Source: Lingula anatina
Taxonomy: Eukaryota; Brachiopoda; Lingulata; Lingulida; Lingulidae
NCBI RefSeq assembly: GCF_001039355.2
Contig: NW_019775947.1
Location: 93,637-157,636, forward strand
Length of the DNA stretch: 64,000 nucleotides
Reading direction: 5' to 3'
The first letter of the stretch is position 1. Each line of letters opens with the position of its first letter. The notes beneath the pieces are model-generated. The model was not told the DNA's origin. It was given only the letters and a program-made list of their open reading frames with translations, and made no database searches. Below are positions 1 to 13,168 of this stretch, in pieces. A program made the translations under genes and the position numbers.

Positions 1-32
<32 letters not shown>
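1..32. repeat. (GA)n microsatellite
   Basis: Uninterrupted GA dinucleotides run from the window edge to about base 32, so the full length is unknown. Confidence 0.95.
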
Positions 33-35
<3 letters not shown>

Positions 36-2039
36 TCTGAATCTCTTTCTTTAGACTGAGTGTGATTTAAAGGTATAAACATCTATATTGATGTGAATAC
101 ATAACTTAAAGGCTGAAACAAGACAGGTTCAGAGCTTGTCATGTATTGCCCTATGTGAATTCCTTGTTATAATTGATTTTAATAGCTGTGGACTTATAGT
201 AACAAACAGGTCTCTTAGTGCAGTCTATCCCCTGCCTGGCTGAACATATTGTGTGTGGATGGTACGCAATGTTGATGAAGGACAGTCCTATGTTATACCT
301 TGTAGTATCATAAAGTGGACCTTGGTCAAACATTGGGGTCGGGCGGGCGGGGAGGGGGAGTGTGTGTCTACAAGTCACTGACCCATAGTTTGGAGGGGAT
401 GGGGTTGAATTGGGGGGGGAGAGAGGAAAGTGCAGATATGCCTTGCCCTTATGATATTAATAATTGTATATTTATCAGTGGCTATTAAAATGAATAGTTT
501 ATTTGTATCTTTTAATATGAGTTTATGAATTACTTACAATGTTTTACCTGTGAAAGAGGTAAGGACAGTAGCAGTAGTGATGGATAGATACATATACAAC
601 TACAGTGACAGTGAGACGGGTGTGCAAGAACTTGTTTAGACTGAACACTGAAACTAATCAGGCATGCCCTAAGAATACATTGGTATAAGGAGTAGATAAG
701 GAACAACAACAATGTCCATGTAAATGTTGGTGTTGATGAGGGCAGTGTGTAGGTGTTGTTAGACAACTCAGGTGAGAGAGAGAGACAACCAGAGGTAGCC
801 TTATTTGTGGTCATAGGACAGGTGTTTGTTGTTATAATGAAAGTTGTAAAAGGACTTTGCTTTATGTCTACTTCCGGAAATTATATAAAGTTGTAAAGAT
901 GATGTTTGGCAAGTGATGTAGGCGGTGGTGAGGCGAGTTGTTCTTGACAGACGTGCTGCAATTTAGAGTTGGGGAGAATTAGAAGGAAAGGCGTATGAAA
1001 ATATTTTTGTGCTGGTTTTATAAGATGAAGCTGGTATATATAAGCACTTGTCTGAAGGTTTGACAGAAAGTCGTGACATTTCCATGGGACAAATAGCACT
1101 GCCAGATTATATGGGGTGAGTTGGCCATAAACTTTAAAAAAAGTGCTGAATAATTTTTCCTTGAAAAAAAAACAGGATTTTATTTGTGTGTGTGTACATA
1201 TAAAGATAGATGCCTGTATATTTATGTAGTAATTGGAATGTGCTTATCAAGAGATTTATTGTGTTTGATATAATGTGAAGAGACACCTCATTTTTTGCTA
1301 AATGTATAGAAGAATGAAGGGTTTGTTCTTGACATTCCACAGTTCATTGTTATCATGCAATATTGTGACTGAAGCTTTATCTGTTATCTTCTTATTGTTA
1401 CAAATGACTCTGCTCACGTTGTATTAAGTATGGGGTGATATTTCTTTATTGGTTACATGTTATTTACAGCTCAAGATTGAATAACTCTAGTTTGCAAAAA
1501 AGAACATTCATCATTGTCATGATAAGATAAAACTTTTGGATGATTTGGGAAATTGGCCAATATTTGTCACGTGAGATTACTGGGCGTACCTCAAAAATGT
1601 AATAAATGTGGACTTTTTCCAAACTGTGGCACTGAATAACTACAGCCGGTGGCAAGTAGTAGTATTAAAGTACGACAAAATTTTTTACCCTGAAGTAGAA
1701 GTTTTCACCTAACATGCCTTAGTGTGCAACATGAATGGTGATAAATAAAAACCACTTATACACCTGGAGATGGCTGTAGGGGGAGAAACATAACATGTGA
1801 CAGAAGAGAGAGACATTCTAGCTACCTCAGGGGAAGCATTGGGACTGTGAAATAACTGCCTGTCTTAGCTGGTCTAGACGCCATATATCATGTAGAAATA
1901 GTTGTACTGTAACTTTGAACTGTTGCGTGTGCTTAGGTAATCCTGATATTAGGAGGCTGATTGGCATGGCTTCCTGTGTACTTAGACCCAATGATGTCTT
2001 CCACGCATGCTGTGAGGACATGTTCATCCTTAATTTAGC

Positions 2040-2056
2040 AAAAAAAAAAAAAAAAA
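2040..2056. repeat. poly(A) tract
   Basis: A run of 17 A. No retroelement body is recognisable upstream of it. Confidence 0.9.
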
Positions 2057-2292
2057 GAATGATGTATTACCTGTAAACCTGTTCCAAGGCCAATGTTTCT
2101 CCTTTAATATTTCAGTTTTGAGATTTGTGAAATGTGTATCTTTTCTTGGTGCATTCTGTCACCTTTTTTCATCATCTGTCTGTTCTTATCTCTTATTAAT
2201 TCATTAATTTTTTTATTTATTTGTTTATTTATTGATGGTGAAAAAAATGGAAAATGTAAAGTTTACCTTCCTCATGGCCTTCAACTCAACAC

Positions 2293-2295
<3 letters not shown>

Positions 2296-2338
<43 letters not shown>
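2296..2338. repeat. (CT)n microsatellite
   Basis: About 21 CT dinucleotides ending in CTCAG. It resembles a polypyrimidine tract plus acceptor, but no conserved exon follows. Confidence 0.95.
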
Positions 2339-2340
<2 letters not shown>

Positions 2341-5300
2341 GCGCTCACTCTGTCAGTGAAATCTACTTGTAATCTAAATAGAACACCGAGTCTTACAAGG
2401 AAAGGCACTTAGTAAATGAATAGAGATTTAAGTAGCTTTCAATTATTTATAATTTATTGCTCTTTATGTAGCAGACCAGGAATGTCACAGGTCTATGTCA
2501 GTGCTATGTTAGACTTTCAGCTCAGGTGACATAGTACTTATCAGTTTGGAATTACTGAAGAATTTTTGATGCGCTCGTTAGAAACTGAAAGGATTTGTGA
2601 ATGGGTTTAAATAAACACATTTGTGTCTTTATACCATCAGTTATTTTGTTAAAAGGTATGTATATATGACTATTTACATAGCACGATAAGTAAATAACAG
2701 ACTATTGAAAATAAATGCATGTATTTGAAAGCCTGTCTCTGTTTAAGACTGATCACGTTATTAGGGGAATGTTTGGAATTGTTAAACAGGTTTTATTATG
2801 TAGTATGAATTCAAAGTCCAGTACTTGGTCCACTGCCTGGGAGGTCACTTAGGATGACAGTAGGAAGTGACCAATATCCACAACAAGTTACTGTGTCCTA
2901 TCTCAAGGAGCTGAACTTGACACAGAGGGAGATATCTTAATCTGAATGTTGGGGTTCGTGGTCAGTTATACTTTATCTTAAGCCAGTTGTTTATCTGGAG
3001 TGACCTTTCTGCTGACCTTGTCACATCACTGGACACTTGTCATGAGGGCTGGCCAGTGCATTCATCTATCCATCCCATAATTTCTAGCTCTCTCTTACTT
3101 GTTATAAAGCTATGGCTGGCTGAAGACAATCCATCACTTTGATAGGGGGTGTGTCTGTATTAGTTACCTTTAAAAGTATTTAAGTGACCACCAGTAAACC
3201 ATTACTGCACCTTAAGACTTACAATATGAAACTTTATTGAAATCCTCTCACTGTTACCTAAGCCCTGCACAGATTTATATGGGATAATCTCATTGGGACT
3301 TTACTGGATTAGCTGGAGGTTTTATAGTATAAGATCCTGAAAAGGTTGCACAAGTGCAAAAATTTGGAAAGAAGCACGTTGCAGCTAGGGTGTAGTGACT
3401 AAACTTTTAGGAGCTCTGATTTGATGTAATTAATTTCTGAATTTGAAATTCATTTGTAACCTTGCTTTTGTTGTGACAAATTTGCAAGACCTTTTACTTT
3501 TGATATCTGAAATTGAAAGTCATATTATGTGCAACTCTGTAAACAACTTTCTCTAGGGGTGTAAAAATGAGAATAGGGTTCTGAAATGCTTGGTTGGAGG
3601 CTGTGCATTGACTGGAATTGAAGCAGGTTGTGTAAAGAGATTATAAAATGGGGAGTATAATGGATCACATAACCCACTCACGTTACAGAACGCATACCTG
3701 CATGTGACAAGGTTTAGGTTATAAGAAAGGTGTGAGAGATAATTTCTTGATGAAAGTTTTTAGATCAGGTACAATTTTAAAGAAGGTTGTTATCAGAAAC
3801 TTGGAAATGGGTATGGTTATGCTGTTTGTTAACCTGTCCGCCCCCCCCCCTCCTCTCCTTCACCTGACAGCCCCACCCTATGGTCAATTAATTGGCATAA
3901 TTAGAACATACGAGGCACATGCACACTTGACATTGCGGTTAAGCTGGACCTTTACTCCGTGTTATCGTAACTGTGAACACTGTGTATGGTATCAAACAGG
4001 TAAATAAAACCCTGGTATTGTCCAGACTTGTTAATCTTAATTAAATGCTCTGATGTAACATTAGCCAGCCACTTGTGCTGAGGGCCAGCTCTTAATACTG
4101 CATTATTAATACCTCTAGTGACCACTCCAGTGCAAATACTGACTGACCACTTAAGCCAGGATCTGATTGGATAATCCATCAGCTTACCTGAGCTATGTTG
4201 TTTGGACGTTGTGAAAGGCACTGAGCATGCTCAGATATGAAAGCGAGGGCTAGGTATGCTGTGAGTGGGATTTGTATACTGAATACATTGAGCCGGTTTG
4301 AATGAACGGAATGAGATGACTGACTGAGATCAGGAGGACCAAAGGAAGGTCTAGTTTGCTGGCTTACAGGGTGGATGAATGAACGCACACCTGACGTTTA
4401 TTACCTGTGAGGAATTTATTTAATGGCCAGCTGTCACTTCTGAAGTTTAGGAGGGAAACAGGTAAATATGTGTGGCTTGTAACTGCTCATTGAAAATACT
4501 CCAAGGTTTTTTAGTACTACACATATACTTCCTGAACAGCAGCATTATATTATAGTACTAGTGGTGTGATGAAGTTTGTGAGATCAGATATTGGTGTTAT
4601 ATTGATCTGAAGTACATACATATAGAAATGCATTCCATGAATCTTGGATTTGTTGACTTGAGTTGAGAGGTAAGGCAACACCTTGCTCAAGTAGTTCAAA
4701 CTGAATATAGAGGAGGCAGGTCTCTGGTGATGGATCTAAAGTGTCAGCATACTTATGATTGCCTATTGATATAGCCCATATCTTCTTCAGTATATCTGAT
4801 TGATCTATAATGGATGACCAGAGAACAGTATCAATGTCATTACATTAACATGATTTAATAGAGGTAAGGGCTGTCTTGGATAGTAGCAGTAAAAGTAATT
4901 CATTGATTTCCACCTCTTGATATTATAAATAAAGTACTTCATCTTCAAGAAGGAATGAAGGGCGAGGTGAGAGAACACCTTGTTCTGTGTTGTTAATACC
5001 TCTCAATGTTGAAATAGTGAGCTGAGATTTCCTTTGCATTCTTATTCCCTGTGATGTTTTTCCTCATGATGTTTTAATAAGACTAAAGCAAACATAGCAG
5101 ACTGCAACAGGCACAGTTCACAGTGGCACATTGGCTTTGTTCTGTACTAAGATACCAGGCAGGAATTTCACTTCTTTCTTTTGAACACACTTCAAACATC
5201 ATTGCATTTTACGTTCTGGCACTTACGTGGTTTTTTTAAAAAGACAGAAATGCTGCAAATAATGGTTGTTTTTCTTTTACTTTTACAATGGGGCATACCT

Positions 5301-5900
5301 TCCTTCTTGGACATTTTTGGTGCTTGAATGGGTTGTTTGCATACAAAGATAACAATTGGTTTTCTTTCATGGAAAAAGCAGAGGTTTTTGGAGGGCAAGA
5401 GCTCACTAAGTTATTCACAGCTAGAATGTATTGTATTGACTTAATATCTAGTTTTGTGAAGTCTGGCTCCAAGTTCTGATGATTCTCAAAATCTAATATT
5501 TCCATGAGTAAAAAAGTATTTACTGGTTACTCCACAAGCCCCATCTGTTACCAAGTTGGTTATTACTCATGGCACAGCTGAATGTGATGGAATCTAGTTA
5601 GACCTCCAGTCAGACCTGAATATCTCTGCTACATGGTGGGTATGGCACCAGAGGTAGGCAGTATAAACCTATACATAATGCATGGAGGCCCTATCTCTAC
5701 AGACTGGTACAGGAAGTGACATAGGAAGTTCTCAGTAATGTGAAGATCATTTTGAATTGCTTTTCCATTTTGAATTGCCTTTCCATATTTCTTGTGCATA
5801 ATTTGTTAATTTTTTATCAATGGAATGTCTGTAGTTTATATTTAAGCTGGTATAGTAGGCTGGTTATCTATCAGTAAGAAGTCAAGTCATTGTCACTGGT

Positions 5901-5924
5901 AAAAAAAAAAAAAAAAAAAAAAAA
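5901..5924. repeat. poly(A) tract of 24
   Basis: Pure A24. It could be a retroposon tail, but no target-site duplication or element body could be identified. Confidence 0.9.
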
Positions 5925-7457
5925 TTCCAAAAATCCCACGTAATGAGTTATTAATGAAAAATTCTTAAGATATTTTCCATCAAATATTACAAGACAAAGA
6001 TTGCAAGATTCTGTCAATGCTTATGACTGAAAAAAAAGGTATGCTGAAAACATTTTCTGTCAAGAATATGAAGTTTGCCCATTGAGTATTGGGTGCTATC
6101 CCAGTAAAGCGGCAGACTGAGGGACCACCTGTTAATTCCGTTCCTTGGGGGACGTCTTCAAGGCAGACGGTGTTTATTGTTATCAAGTTATGCCATCTTT
6201 ATGCTACTTAGCCCTCCCTCAAATTGATACAGAAGTCTTTAATGGCATAATTTTGTAATGGTGTACTTAGCTGGCCCGTCTGTTTTGGGGGAGGGTCACA
6301 GACTGGCACTAAAAGTGTCATATGACATGTCACAGAGTTGAAGTCAGGGATCAGGCAGACACTTGGAGATCATGTGTCACATATGGACTGAAGTTGAAGG
6401 AAAATGATTTAATATGTCTGGCAAAGCAACATAGGTTTTCTGTGTTAATGTGTATCATATTTTATGCAATAAACTGGTATAATGTAGGTTGAAACCTCAT
6501 ACATGTATAATATGCCAGTTAGTGAAGTGTTCATGTTGAAATAAACTTGTCTATATAGGTATAGTAGACTATCAGGAATATAAACTTTCAATGGGCTATA
6601 CAAGGTATGCATCAAAATGTCCAAGTGTCTGCATATTTAAACTCAGGACAGTGGTTCATTGTATTTTTTTCTTCGAAAAAGTCTACTGTCTGGTATTATA
6701 GTGATGATGACAGTCTACTTTATATCATCACAATACCTGGCCGCGTTGGCTGACTTATGTATCCAAGTCACCACACTGGAACATTGTGTGTCCAGGCTTC
6801 AGCGCTGTGGAACAGGTAACAAGGAATTTTTGACTTTGAATACGCTGCGTTGAGGTATTGATTTCCAATTTCCCCGTGACATGCAGAGCAGGGCAGGACA
6901 TGGTTGATGAAGTGAGACTAGATATAGTCTGGAGTGGGGCATGGGTAGCGGGGTTTTTATAGTAATCTTAATTAATTCTAGGTGTTATTTTGTTTAACAT
7001 GATATTAGTATGTGTACACCGCATCCCCAATTATAGTTATTACAGTGTAGATACAACTTTTACATATAACAATACAATATGGTCGGCTAAGGTAAGCGGA
7101 CAGAGCTTGACTGGGTCCTGCCCCCCCCCCTCCCCAATCCCCTTCTCTTCAGTTTCTCTTTCTTATCAATTCTGATGATATATCTGTTGACTATGTGGTT
7201 GACTGACAGTTGCACTTAGGATGACTTCTGTCCTCAGTGGTCACTTGATGTATGTCCATAAATAAATAAGTTTGTACATATTTATTGGAATATCTTTGAC
7301 CAGCATGTAAGCTAAAATGTAAAGTTTGACAATGTGTTGTATATGCAATTAGATGGTACCAAATGACAGTGATATTTTATTAGTGTGTGTGTACATTATA
7401 TAGTGATGTGCATCCATATCCTTGGTAGAGGGGACAGCATCAGACGTAACATGTCCT

Positions 7458-7474
7458 GGGGGGGGGGGGGGGGG
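7458..7474. repeat. poly(G) tract of 17
   Basis: Seventeen consecutive G. Shorter C or G runs occur at about 3840-3850, 7121-7130, 9418-9425, 36143-36151 and 60370-60379. Confidence 0.9.
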
Positions 7475-7838
7475 TTGTCAAGATCTGTTTTGTACACTGA
7501 CATCACCACCAGCAACAAAATGATTTATCTTCTGTGAAGTTGGCTGAGAATTGTATGTGAAATAAAAAGAGGCAAGGGAAAGAAATAGAAAAAAATGAGA
7601 GGGGGTAGAAAGATGAAAAGAAGAAATGCAGGAAGTAATCTGTTTCTGTTGTTGATTCAATAGATTATCTATAAATACAGGATGAGTGAAACACATTTTT
7701 TTTTTATGAAAAGTAAACACTCCATAGACAAGCAGGAATCAAAAGAATTCAGATACAGTAATGTAACACATATCTGTATATGATATAGTTTTGATTTCAA
7801 TGGTACCTAGTGGCCCACTGTAGTTGAGAAGTGATGGG

Positions 7839-7867
7839 AGGTCAGGGGTCACAGAGGTCAGAGGTCA
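7839..7867 (+). promoter_or_regulatory. Four AGGTCA-type half-sites in DR1-DR3-DR1 order (candidate nuclear-receptor element)
   Basis: Half-sites: AGGTCA at 7839-7844, GGGTCA at 7846-7851, AGGTCA at 7855-7860, AGGTCA at 7862-7867. Spacers are 1, 3 and 1 nt. DR1 arrangements are the known binding geometry of HNF4, COUP-TF and RXR homodimers. The arrangement is seen directly; binding and function are inferred. It could also be a chance short G-rich tandem repeat. Confidence 0.4.
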
Positions 7868-8043
7868 CCTCATTGAATTCAGGGGTTATTCATTCTCGTC
7901 TCTATTATCAACTCGTCATTCTTATTGTCATTTATCACATTGTTGCTTTCACTTGTAAGATTTCACTCCACTTGTCAATTTCAGCCCATTTGTACATTTC
8001 ACTGGGGATTCCATTGTCGATTTCTTTGCTGATTTCATATTCT

Positions 8044-8084
8044 ATTGATCTTATATCTATATTGATCTTATATCTATATTGATC
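8044..8084. repeat. 17-bp tandem repeat, about 2.4 copies
   Basis: The unit ATTGATCTTATATCTAT is repeated exactly twice and followed by a partial third copy. No function is evident. Confidence 0.85.
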
Positions 8085-10215
8085 CATGGACTCCATTGTT
8101 GTTCCTGATCAAACATGGCTATTGGTACAGTTTAGAACTGTGTCTCGCTTCTCACATTGTGCATATATTGTGTATTTCTCCCTCTTTGGTGCATTGTGGG
8201 GCGTAGAGTAATGGTGTTATGAAAAGTGTTTGTGATACAGTAATCCTTAGGCAAATCGATCATGGGGTGTTGTGACTTTGTTGTTTCTACATGAAAATGT
8301 GATGAAGTTGCAGGCTATGGCTTCTGTAGCTCTCTGGTGTATTTTCTTTACATTCACAAAAGGTGATACAGAATATTGATTATGTAACACTGGTTCATAA
8401 GCCTTTCTGTTCAGTTCTGCTGTATGCTATATGAAAGCGTATGAGGTGTTACCTGTTAATTTATTATCTTGAATAAGGTGGATACCACAGACTGCAATGT
8501 GATTCAACTCAGACCCTGTAGTTGTTTAGAATGTGTTTCCATTACACATACTGTGCAGTTTACTCCTAGACCTATAAATTACCTGTCACAAACTTCCTTA
8601 TAGTTAAATACCTTATGGTTCTTTTTTCTCTAAAAATTGCAATTCTACAATTTTGTACTTCTGTTGATTTGAAGAATCAAACTGTTATAATTTTGTATAT
8701 GAATATACTGTCTGTGATATTTTAGATAGAAAAATGAGGATACTGTAGATGATTTGATTGAAGATTTCACATATTGACATTAAGACAGCATGAAGAAGGT
8801 GGTAATATCTTATGATTGTTGAATCAGATGTATCTGCTGATGGAGGTGGATCTAGATGTCTAAGCCTGCATTACCTGTGTGCACATGTTTTAGACATTCT
8901 CTCAGCAAGATACTGCTGCTGTAACTCATTAGGCTGAATTAATTAAGCTTTAGTTCTCTGGGATTACTTGCATGGACAGAGACAAGACTGTCTTTCATAT
9001 CTTTCGCTGCCCACTTAATGAATGATCTGGTCATTAGTACAGGTAGATTGTTCTTTGAGGACAGTTTACATGTGGTGACCTTTCATCTGATCTTGGTGCG
9101 CTTCAAAAGGAATCTAGCTTTAAACTGATTTAAGCATTGTAAAAAAAATCTTGATTTGTAATATTTAACACATTATAAGTTCTGAAGGTTGTCAAGATTT
9201 CTTTTTGCTGTTGAAGTGTAATTTGAAGCGATCCTGGTTTGGAAATGGGCTGGGTCAGTTACATTGGTGTAAACCCATCTTAAGCCTAAGAAGTCCCTCA
9301 GGAACAGCAGCTGTATTCAAATGTAACATGTTGCTTAGAAGATCAGAGTAATGAAGAGATTAACAGCATGGCAGTAATTACTTCTTGATGCTATCTTTTT
9401 GATTGGAAAGGGGGAGGGGGGGGGGAAATTAATGAAAGAGGTGGAGTAGATTTGTAATAGTCAACCTTCACATCCACAGAATTGTGGGAATTATAGTAAT
9501 TATGATATGTGATTGATTGTCTATTGAATATTGATGGCGAAAAATAGAGATGAATTAGACTAGTTGTTTGTAATGCTTTTCTTTTCATTCATATGTATCA
9601 TTGTGTTCATTGTGTTCACTTTTACTAGTCTAGTTATGCAAATTGTAACCTCTTTCCAATTTCTTATAAACATCTTTCATCCATCTGAAATTTTATTGTT
9701 AACTATTCAAATATAAGATTGAAGATTTTGAACAAATTAATGATACAGGATTGTAGTTTTCATTTATTAATTTATATTGTTTGAGTAATACTAATTATTT
9801 CTGCATAAACAGATAGTGTAGAGAGTTGGCAAATATAACAGTGTATCACTAAGAGCTTCATAAAACATTAAAATTTCTAAAAAAGGTATTTTCCCCTTCC
9901 ACTTTTGTCTTCAACCACCAGACTTGGTCATCTGTTGATGACTTCCAGCAGATGACTATGCCTTGGAGGTGAAGACTTTCTGCCATTACGGTTATTGATG
10001 AATGTTAGCTATGATATGAATGAATTTAGGAAGAAATTAAACCAATACTTCTTACCTTCAGGGAATAGTCAGAGAGTAAGACCAATATTTCTAAGCTAAT
10101 GGCAGTATTGCATGTTTGTCTACCTGAAATCCTGGGAGGTTTTTTAATCATCTATTTTTTCTCTAAAGAATGAATCAGTGTTGGCTAGGTGATTGGTGTC
10201 CAGGATTTTTGCTGA

Positions 10216-11691
10216 GATTTTTATACTCTTAATTGCCCAAATTTTCCCCTGGAGTAAATATAAGATAATATTGATAGCATAGTATTTACTTATAAGTTAA
10301 GAAAAAAGGGAAAATTAATCTTCTCAAACTGACTTGAATTTTTTTCAAATAAATGGCTAGTTTGAGTTTTTTTTTTTAAGGATAAGTTCTATATCATTTG
10401 ATCTCACAGAACATCAAGCTTTATCGGCCATTTTGGTTATTTTTCTGTTTAAGAATTACAGCATTTCTTGTCTTAAGCCTCTGCCATAGATATTTATATG
10501 CATTGATTTAGAAGTTACTTTTCAATGTTAACATGACACTTAAAGATTTGTTTTCTGGTGGTTTGGTTTTGATGTTAATTCATTGCTCAGAAAATTTGAA
10601 AATCCCACATGTGATTCAACCAATGGCCTCGGCTATTTGTGTAATTGTTGGAGCAGAGAAGGTTCATTCATGAAGTCAAATTGTTTATGGAAGAACCCCA
10701 AGTTGTTTTGTCAGTTTGATACAATGTTGCATTCCTCCAGATAGAATTGGGCGATTACTTCTGCGTGCCTGCCTCGTTGAATTTGCATTATGTATGTGCG
10801 TGGAATCCAGGTGGACAACGAATCACACGAAACATGCTGCCCTAACTAGCTAGAACAAACAGCCCTGCACACTTGTTTGTGTATGCAGTGTAAAACAGCA
10901 ACACAAAAGGGTAATTTCCCCCAAAGAACTGCCAGCGACAAGCTGCTTTAATGGAGCTGGCTATTCCTTTCTGAAGCTGTAAGTGTTTCATGTTGCAAAT
11001 TCTTTTGTTCCGTCACCTCCAAGAGCATGAGTTACGTCTGGCTCAAACATTGTGAATGAAATCAAAACACAGCGTCTTTACATTCTGTTTCTTGTTTGCA
11101 ACACAAATATCGGTGCCATTGGAATGGAAGTTTTTAATTGGAGCAAAACACTGGCGTTTGTTGTCGCAGCAAAAAGTTGGTTGTTCTGCCGTTGCTCCTG
11201 AGGTCATCATTCCCAAGCACATCACCGCTGCTACTTTGCTCCCTGAAAATATTTCAATTCAATCCCTTTTATGTTTGCCTTTAATAAGCAACCTTTGGAG
11301 TCCATTATGCCTCTTGGCTTTCACATGTAAAAATGCAAATTGTGATTCAAAGTAGCCTGGAGAATGATGTAAAAGCCACCGAACTAAATTGACTGGCTTT
11401 TTATATTGTTGGTGCAGCTGACTGAAGGGATTTAGCTACTGTTATAGGTGGTCGAGTTTGAGCCGCTGTCAACTGTTTAATGGCGGTGAATTAAAGACGG
11501 CAAGATGAGGAAGTTCTGGGTTGTAGGAAGGTGTGTATATACTTAATGTTAATGTATTCACACTGCTTGCATACTAGTACCACAGCAGTAGACATTTCTG
11601 TTGGAGCACAACTTGTGACAGAAATTTATGTACTATGTAGTTGTCAGTTCATTCACTTCTGCTTTTTATAAGGGTAGACACATGCTGATGT
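10216..11691. repeat. Copy 1 of an exact 1476-bp duplication ending at an N
   Basis: This block recurs at 11693-13168 with a constant offset of 1477, and I see no mismatch in the stretches compared. Copy 1 ends at the base before the N and copy 2 starts at the base after it. That is what results when the ends of two overlapping contigs are placed side by side with a one-base gap. The block itself carries no recognised exon, but it is less AT-rich than its surroundings and could contain a regulatory element. Confidence 0.9.
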
Positions 11692-11692
11692 N
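11692..11692. other. Single N: probable contig join
   Basis: A single ambiguous base separates two identical blocks of 1476 bp (10216-11691 and 11693-13168). It is read as a scaffold join, not a sequencing ambiguity. Confidence 0.8.
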
Positions 11693-13168
11693 GATTTTTA
11701 TACTCTTAATTGCCCAAATTTTCCCCTGGAGTAAATATAAGATAATATTGATAGCATAGTATTTACTTATAAGTTAAGAAAAAAGGGAAAATTAATCTTC
11801 TCAAACTGACTTGAATTTTTTTCAAATAAATGGCTAGTTTGAGTTTTTTTTTTTAAGGATAAGTTCTATATCATTTGATCTCACAGAACATCAAGCTTTA
11901 TCGGCCATTTTGGTTATTTTTCTGTTTAAGAATTACAGCATTTCTTGTCTTAAGCCTCTGCCATAGATATTTATATGCATTGATTTAGAAGTTACTTTTC
12001 AATGTTAACATGACACTTAAAGATTTGTTTTCTGGTGGTTTGGTTTTGATGTTAATTCATTGCTCAGAAAATTTGAAAATCCCACATGTGATTCAACCAA
12101 TGGCCTCGGCTATTTGTGTAATTGTTGGAGCAGAGAAGGTTCATTCATGAAGTCAAATTGTTTATGGAAGAACCCCAAGTTGTTTTGTCAGTTTGATACA
12201 ATGTTGCATTCCTCCAGATAGAATTGGGCGATTACTTCTGCGTGCCTGCCTCGTTGAATTTGCATTATGTATGTGCGTGGAATCCAGGTGGACAACGAAT
12301 CACACGAAACATGCTGCCCTAACTAGCTAGAACAAACAGCCCTGCACACTTGTTTGTGTATGCAGTGTAAAACAGCAACACAAAAGGGTAATTTCCCCCA
12401 AAGAACTGCCAGCGACAAGCTGCTTTAATGGAGCTGGCTATTCCTTTCTGAAGCTGTAAGTGTTTCATGTTGCAAATTCTTTTGTTCCGTCACCTCCAAG
12501 AGCATGAGTTACGTCTGGCTCAAACATTGTGAATGAAATCAAAACACAGCGTCTTTACATTCTGTTTCTTGTTTGCAACACAAATATCGGTGCCATTGGA
12601 ATGGAAGTTTTTAATTGGAGCAAAACACTGGCGTTTGTTGTCGCAGCAAAAAGTTGGTTGTTCTGCCGTTGCTCCTGAGGTCATCATTCCCAAGCACATC
12701 ACCGCTGCTACTTTGCTCCCTGAAAATATTTCAATTCAATCCCTTTTATGTTTGCCTTTAATAAGCAACCTTTGGAGTCCATTATGCCTCTTGGCTTTCA
12801 CATGTAAAAATGCAAATTGTGATTCAAAGTAGCCTGGAGAATGATGTAAAAGCCACCGAACTAAATTGACTGGCTTTTTATATTGTTGGTGCAGCTGACT
12901 GAAGGGATTTAGCTACTGTTATAGGTGGTCGAGTTTGAGCCGCTGTCAACTGTTTAATGGCGGTGAATTAAAGACGGCAAGATGAGGAAGTTCTGGGTTG
13001 TAGGAAGGTGTGTATATACTTAATGTTAATGTATTCACACTGCTTGCATACTAGTACCACAGCAGTAGACATTTCTGTTGGAGCACAACTTGTGACAGAA
13101 ATTTATGTACTATGTAGTTGTCAGTTCATTCACTTCTGCTTTTTATAAGGGTAGACACATGCTGATGT
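11693..13168. repeat. Copy 2 of the 1476-bp duplication
   Basis: Identical to 10216-11691. After 13168 the sequence continues into unique DNA, as expected if this is the start of the downstream contig. True genomic length here is probably about 1.48 kb shorter than shown. Confidence 0.9.

Noticed and set aside
2330-2360. Splice-acceptor-like CTCTCTCAG after the (CT)n tract
   Set aside because: The following sequence meets stops quickly and has no donor or conserved peptide; microsatellites mimic polypyrimidine tracts.
11043-12832. Paired open frames of 99 (plus) and 60 (minus) codons, each present twice
   Set aside because: They overlap on opposite strands, have no splice context or recognisable protein, and are doubled only because of the unmerged contig overlap.
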